Origin: Pseudolabrys sp.
Lineage (GTDB): Bacteria > Pseudomonadota > Alphaproteobacteria > Rhizobiales > Xanthobacteraceae
DNA: 36,071 nucleotides
Reading direction: 5' to 3'
NCBI GenBank assembly: GCA_025929185.1
Contig: JAICMO010000013.1
Location: 1 to 36,071 of the forward strand
The notes beneath the pieces were generated by a model that had not been told where the DNA came from, searched no databases, and saw only the letters and a list, made by a program, of their open reading frames with translations. How positions within the stretch are numbered: the stretch's first letter is position 1; every line of letters begins with the position of its first letter. Made by a program: the position numbers and the translations under genes. Below are positions 32,516-36,071 of the stretch, in pieces.

Positions 32516-32935
32516 ATGCCCGGTCCGAATTCGCAGCCGACCGCCCCTGCCGAAAAGCCGCCCTCCTCCGAGCCGGCGCTGCGCGCAATCGCGATGCCCG
32601 CAGACACGAATACCCACGGCGACATCTTCGGCGGCTGGCTCTTGTGCCAGATGGACCTTGCCGGCAGCACGGTTGCGACGCGTCGCGCGCGCGGGCGCGT
32701 TGTTACGGTCGCGATCACGGGCATGGCGTTTCACCGCCCCGTCATGGTCGGCGATGAAGTGACCTGCTATTGCAACATCGAGCGCATCGGCAATACCTCG
32801 ATCGCGGTGAAGATCGAGAGCTGGGTCCGGCGGGGCATCGGCGACGAACCGATCAAGGTCACTGAAGGACTTTTTACGTATGTCGCTGTCGACGCCAGCG
32901 GCCGTCCGCATCCGGTGGTGAGGAAAGAAGGCTAA
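32516..32935 (+). CDS. Acyl-CoA thioesterase, YciA-type hot-dog fold
   Basis: 139-residue cytosolic thioesterase that hydrolyses acyl-CoA to free acid and CoA. Family motifs are clear: MPADTNTHGDIFGGWLLCQMD (28-48; Asn32 and Asp36 in the active-site loop and helix), then GRVVTVAITGMAFHRPVMVGDEV and VTEGLFTYVAVD. The N-terminal 20 residues are Pro-rich and variable. ATG 32516 has no good ribosome-binding site. The protein is about the length of YciA. It stands alone, followed by a REP-like element. A FadE-type dehydrogenase gene lies 1.2 kb further on; fatty-acid turnover may link them, but they are not one operon. Confidence 0.92.
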   Translation: MPGPNSQPTAPAEKPPSSEPALRAIAMPADTNTHGDIFGGWLLCQMDLAGSTVATRRARGRVVTVAITGMAFHRPVMVGDEVTCYCNIERIGNTSIAVKIESWVRRGIGDEPIKVTEGLFTYVAVDASGRPHPVVRKEG

Positions 32936-32945
32936 CTGTTGTCCC

Positions 32946-33083
32946 GTCATTCCGGGGCACGGCCGACAGGCCGCGAACCCGGAATCCATAACCTCGGTAC
33001 TGTGGCGTATGGATTCCGGATCGCCGCGGAGCCTGTCATCGGGCCGCGCCTCGCGCGGACCCGTTGGCGGCGTCCGGAATGAC
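32946..33083. repeat. Nested palindromic (REP-like) intergenic element
   Basis: GTCATTCCGG (32946-32955) is matched in reverse by CCGGAATGAC (33074-33083). Inside, CCGGAATCCATA (32979-32990) is matched by TATGGATTCCGG (33008-33019). The 138-base element fills the space between two convergent genes. It belongs to the dispersed GTCATTCCGG/GGAATCCAT repeats common between genes in Bradyrhizobium-like genomes. It may help terminate both transcripts. No protein is encoded. Confidence 0.78.
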
Positions 33084-33096
33084 AACAAACAGCCTC

Positions 33097-33918
33097 TCAA
33101 CTCACCTTCGGCGGAATGGTGTCCGTTTTGTAATCCGGCGGTGCCCAGACCAGTGTGTGATAATCGAAATCATCCTCAAGCGTCGGCTTGATGATGTCGA
33201 AGAACGGCGACACATCGAAATCGCGTGGCGTGTAAAGGCCGTGCTTGCGGATGTGGGCGACTTCGCTCTGCACAAACGGCGCGACGCCGTAGATTTTGCC
33301 CTTAACGGCCACCCGCTCCGGCAGGATCGGATAGCGAATCGATTCGAACGCCTGCGCAATCAGGGTTGAGCAGATGGCCTTGGTCGGGTCGCCGCTGCCG
33401 ATCGCCAGCAACCGACGACGAAACCAGACCGGGACCGGCGGATATGGGAAAAGGTAGCGGGCGAGATCGACAATCTGCTTTGAGTCGTAGAGCTTTCCGA
33501 TGCGCGCCAGGGCGTAGTCGATGACCTGCCGCTTGCTTTCATCGTTGAGCCCAACCGGGCGACAGATTCGCTTGTTGTAATGGAGATATTTAGACAGTGG
33601 CACGGTGGCGACGCCGATTTCCGCATCGGCTTCCAGCAAGACGTTGGGCTCGGCGTCGGGATCGTCCGTGTGATTCGTCCCCCGGTCTCCCGGCCGCGCC
33701 CCGACATAAAGCGCGGCATGCGACCATGTGGACTGGGTCAAAAACTTGATTATGGCGCTGAGCCGGGTGTTGCCTTCGATCAGCAGGATGTCGCCGGGCT
33801 GGAGTGCGCGGCGGAATACCTCCGGATCGGGGGCAAAAAACGGCGCATAACGCGCCGTGGGCTTGGAGAGATACCGAAGAATAGCCCCACTGAGGTATTC
33901 TTTGATCCTGTCGAGCAT
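33097..33918 (-). CDS. Permuted NlpC/P60 (YiiX-like) cysteine hydrolase family protein
   Basis: 273 residues with the permuted papain-like fold of the YiiX/YebB group. The catalytic His comes first (His67 in STWSHAALYVG, after PGDILLIEG) and the Cys later (Cys183 in AICSTLIAQAFE). An acidic residue in LLEADAEIGV may complete the site. The C-terminal portion (about 215-273) is specific to this subgroup. There is no signal peptide, so it is probably cytosolic or peripherally bound. Proposed activities in the family are amidase, peptidase or acyltransferase on lipids or peptides; the substrate is unknown. It diverges from the FadE gene with 186 bases between them. Confidence 0.85.
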   Translation of the reverse strand: MLDRIKEYLSGAILRYLSKPTARYAPFFAPDPEVFRRALQPGDILLIEGNTRLSAIIKFLTQSTWSHAALYVGARPGDRGTNHTDDPDAEPNVLLEADAEIGVATVPLSKYLHYNKRICRPVGLNDESKRQVIDYALARIGKLYDSKQIVDLARYLFPYPPVPVWFRRRLLAIGSGDPTKAICSTLIAQAFESIRYPILPERVAVKGKIYGVAPFVQSEVAHIRKHGLYTPRDFDVSPFFDIIKPTLEDDFDYHTLVWAPPDYKTDTIPPKVS

Positions 33919-34104
33919 GAGCCGGTACCTGCGCAGGCGTGCTAATCTTCAGTCGAATCAGCACTGGCCATGGAGAGCCGTGCTGCTTCAATCTCAAAGC
34001 ATCAGGTCCTAAAGTCTAAATGCCGGAGCCTCCGAAACCCATAGTCTTCGCGGAACCTTCCCTCCATCGCGGCTTCCAATAGAAGCCAGAAAAGCGCAGT
34101 CCCA

Positions 34105-36071
34105 ATGCCAAATTCCTCCTTTCGTCGGGACGTCATCACGAAGCCCATCTTCCGGATGGCGCAGCACGCGCTGCCGAGCCTTTCGGATACCGAGCGCGAG
34201 GCGATCGAGGCCGGCGATGTCTGGTGGGACGCCGATCTCTTCACCGGCAATCCCGATTGGAGGAAATTTCTGGCTTTCAAGCCGGCGCGCCTGTCGGACG
34301 AAGAGCAGAAATTCCTTGCGGGCCCGGTCGAAGAGCTTTGCCGCATGGTCGACGACTGGAAGGTCAATTGGGAATTGCACGACCTGCCGCCTGAGGTCTG
34401 GGACTTCCTGAAGCGCAACCGCTTCTTCGCGATGATCATTCCGAAGGAATACGGCGGCCTTGGTTTTTCCGCCTATGCGCATTCGGAGGTCATCCGCAAG
34501 CTATCGTCGGCCTCGATCACGGTCGCGGTCACCGCGATGGTGCCGAACTCGCTCGGCCCCGGCGAGTTGCTGATGCAGTTTGGCACCAAGGAGCAGCGCG
34601 GCTATTGGCTGCCGCGCCTTGCGCGCGGTGAGGAAATCCCCTGCTTCGGCCTTACCAGCCCGGAGGCGGGCTCGGATGCCGCGTCCATGATCGATTCTGG
34701 TGTTGTGTGCCGTGGCACCTTCGAGGGTAAGGAGGTACTCGGCATCCGCCTCAATTGGCACAAACGCTACATCACGCTTGGGCCGATCGCGACGGTGCTT
34801 GGCCTTGCCTTCAAGCTGCGCGATCCCGACCATCTCATCGGCAACGAGGGGGATATCGGCATAACGCTCGCGCTGGTGCCGACTCATTTGCCAGGCATCA
34901 GCATCGGGCGGCGTCACCTGCCGGCGATGCATGTTTTCCAGAACGGCCCAAACTGGGGCCACGACGTTTTCCTGCCGATCGACCACGTCATCGGCGGCGT
35001 CGAGCAATGCGGCAAGGGGTGGAAGATGTTGATGAGCGCGCTTGCCGCCGGCCGCGGCATCTCGCTGCCGTCGCTTTCCGCCGCAGGGGCTGCCTTCACC
35101 GCGAGCGTCACCGGCGCTTACGCGCGCATCCGCGAGCAATTCCATGTCTCGATCTCAAAATTCGAAGCGATTCAGGAGCGGCTCGGCCGCATGGCGGCGA
35201 CCGCCTACCTGCTCGACGCCGCGCGCCGCATGACTTGCGCGGCGCTCGACGACGGCCATAAGCCGGCCGTCGTCACCGCGATCATGAAGTCGCAAGCCAC
35301 CGACCGCATGCGCATCTCGGTCAACGACGCGATGGACGTGCATGGCGGCAAGGGCATCATCGAGGGTCCGCTCAATTATCTCGGCAGCCTTTATCGCGGC
35401 GTGCCGATCGGCATCACCGTCGAGGGCGCGAACATCGTCACGCGCAGCCTCATCCAGTTCGGCCAGGGCGCGATCCGCTGCCATCCCTACTTGCTGAAGG
35501 AAATGATGGCGCTGCAGGACGAGGACAAAACGCGCGGCCTCGATGCGTTCGATAAAGCGTTCTGGGGCCATGTCGGCCACAGCATCGCCAACACGTTCCG
35601 CGCCTGGGGCCGCGCATGGACCGGCGGCGCCTTCGCGCCCGCTCCGAGCGCCGGCGCGGCATCGCGCTTTTATCGGCAGCTCAGCCGACATAGCGCCGCG
35701 TTTGCTTTTGCCGTCGATCTTTCGCTGCTCAGTCTTGGCGGGGGACTGAAGCGGCAAGAAATGATCTCGGCGCGCTTCGGCGACATCCTTTCCGAGCTTT
35801 ACCTTTCGTGCGCGGCGCTCAAGCGCTGGAATGACGAGGGCCGGCAAAAAGACGATCTGCCGCTGCTCGAATTCTGCCTCGAAGCGAGCCTCGCCACCAT
35901 CGAGCAACGATTTGACGAATTGATTGTGAATTTCCCGGTCAGGCCGGTGGCGTGGCTGATGCGCTTTTTCATTCAGCCCTTTGGACCGCGCCGGCGCGGC
36001 CCATCGGACCACGTCACTCAACATTGCGCCGCAATCCTGACCGAGCCGTCGGCGACGCGCGACCGGCTCAC
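34105..36071 (+). CDS. fadE: Acyl-CoA dehydrogenase, FadE type (C-terminal end cut by window edge)
   Basis: At least 655 residues are visible. FadE catalyses the first, FAD-dependent step of fatty acid beta-oxidation. Typical stretches are LSDTEREAIEAGDVWWDADLF near the N-terminus, FFAMIIPKEYGGLGFSAYAHSE, the flavin-contact region CFGLTSPEAGSDAASM, MDVHGGKGIIEGPLNYLG, and VEGANIVTRSLIQFGQGAIR. The frame is closed by TAG at 34042, and ATG 34105 is the only ATG in the start region, though its ribosome-binding site is poor. E. coli FadE has an extra N-terminal membrane part that is absent here. The C-terminal DUF1974-type domain runs off the window. Confidence 0.94.
   Translation, partial: MPNSSFRRDVITKPIFRMAQHALPSLSDTEREAIEAGDVWWDADLFTGNPDWRKFLAFKPARLSDEEQKFLAGPVEELCRMVDDWKVNWELHDLPPEVWDFLKRNRFFAMIIPKEYGGLGFSAYAHSEVIRKLSSASITVAVTAMVPNSLGPGELLMQFGTKEQRGYWLPRLARGEEIPCFGLTSPEAGSDAASMIDSGVVCRGTFEGKEVLGIRLNWHKRYITLGPIATVLGLAFKLRDPDHLIGNEGDIGITLALVPTHLPGISIGRRHLPAMHVFQNGPNWGHDVFLPIDHVIGGVEQCGKGWKMLMSALAAGRGISLPSLSAAGAAFTASVTGAYARIREQFHVSISKFEAIQERLGRMAATAYLLDAARRMTCAALDDGHKPAVVTAIMKSQATDRMRISVNDAMDVHGGKGIIEGPLNYLGSLYRGVPIGITVEGANIVTRSLIQFGQGAIRCHPYLLKEMMALQDEDKTRGLDAFDKAFWGHVGHSIANTFRAWGRAWTGGAFAPAPSAGAASRFYRQLSRHSAAFAFAVDLSLLSLGGGLKRQEMISARFGDILSELYLSCAALKRWNDEGRQKDDLPLLEFCLEASLATIEQRFDELIVNFPVRPVAWLMRFFIQPFGPRRRGPSDHVTQHCAAILTEPSATRDRL

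Noticed and set aside
1-36071. CRISPR arrays, tRNA or rRNA genes, insertion sequences, phage or defence genes
   Set aside because: None was recognised by reading both strands. A short tRNA-like or small RNA gene cannot be excluded without a covariance search.

Overview
The window looks like chromosomal DNA of a GC-rich alphaproteobacterium of the order Hyphomicrobiales, near Bradyrhizobium, Rhodopseudomonas or Pseudolabrys. The basis is a full hopanoid gene set in alphaproteobacterial form (hpnB-C-D-E-shc, hpnH, hpnN, with dxs and ispH), DUF1236 and LTXXQ/Spy-like periplasmic proteins, a ROSE-like leader before a small heat-shock gene, and promoters of the EcfG general-stress type (GGAAC-N16/17-CGTT). 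No rRNA, tRNA, CRISPR array, phage gene or insertion sequence was seen. The species is an inference from gene content only.

Layout. 1-4026 (minus): a branched-chain amino acid/amide-type ABC importer: binding protein, LivH, LivM and a LivG cut by the window edge. 4218-5709 (plus): a UPF0317 (DUF1445) protein, then an Hsp20 chaperone whose leader looks like a ROSE RNA thermometer behind a heat-shock promoter. 5755-8617 (minus): a catabolic-looking operon of a thiamine-diphosphate enzyme, a cupin and a DapA-family gene that is now a pseudogene with an internal deletion. 8808-9389 (minus): a DUF1236 periplasmic protein with a consensus EcfG promoter. 9717-12104 (plus): an MMPL/RND transporter. 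12119-15991: small secreted proteins, and a cytochrome P450 translationally coupled to a nucleoside-deaminase-like enzyme.

15941-30293 is the hopanoid locus. hpnN (minus) diverges from dxs-ispH-hpnH (plus), which converges on the minus-strand operon hpnB-hpnC-hpnD-hpnE-shc. Dxs and IspH supply isoprenoid precursor. HpnC, HpnD and HpnE turn farnesyl diphosphate into squalene, and Shc cyclises it to hopene. HpnH adds the adenosyl side chain, HpnN moves hopanoids to the outer membrane, and HpnB is the associated glycosyltransferase. hpnG is not in the window. Two paralogous Spy-like proteins bracket the hpnB-shc operon.

30667-36071: the second Spy-like protein, a YciA-type thioesterase, a REP-like repeat, a permuted NlpC/P60 (YiiX-like) protein and a FadE acyl-CoA dehydrogenase cut by the window edge.

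The main regulatory theme is that exact or near-exact EcfG promoters stand before the DUF1236 gene, both Spy-like genes, the P450-deaminase pair and a divergent pair of small secreted proteins. This suggests that general-stress envelope genes are interleaved with the hopanoid genes. The most speculative idea offered is that the deaminase could convert adenosylhopane into inosylhopane.
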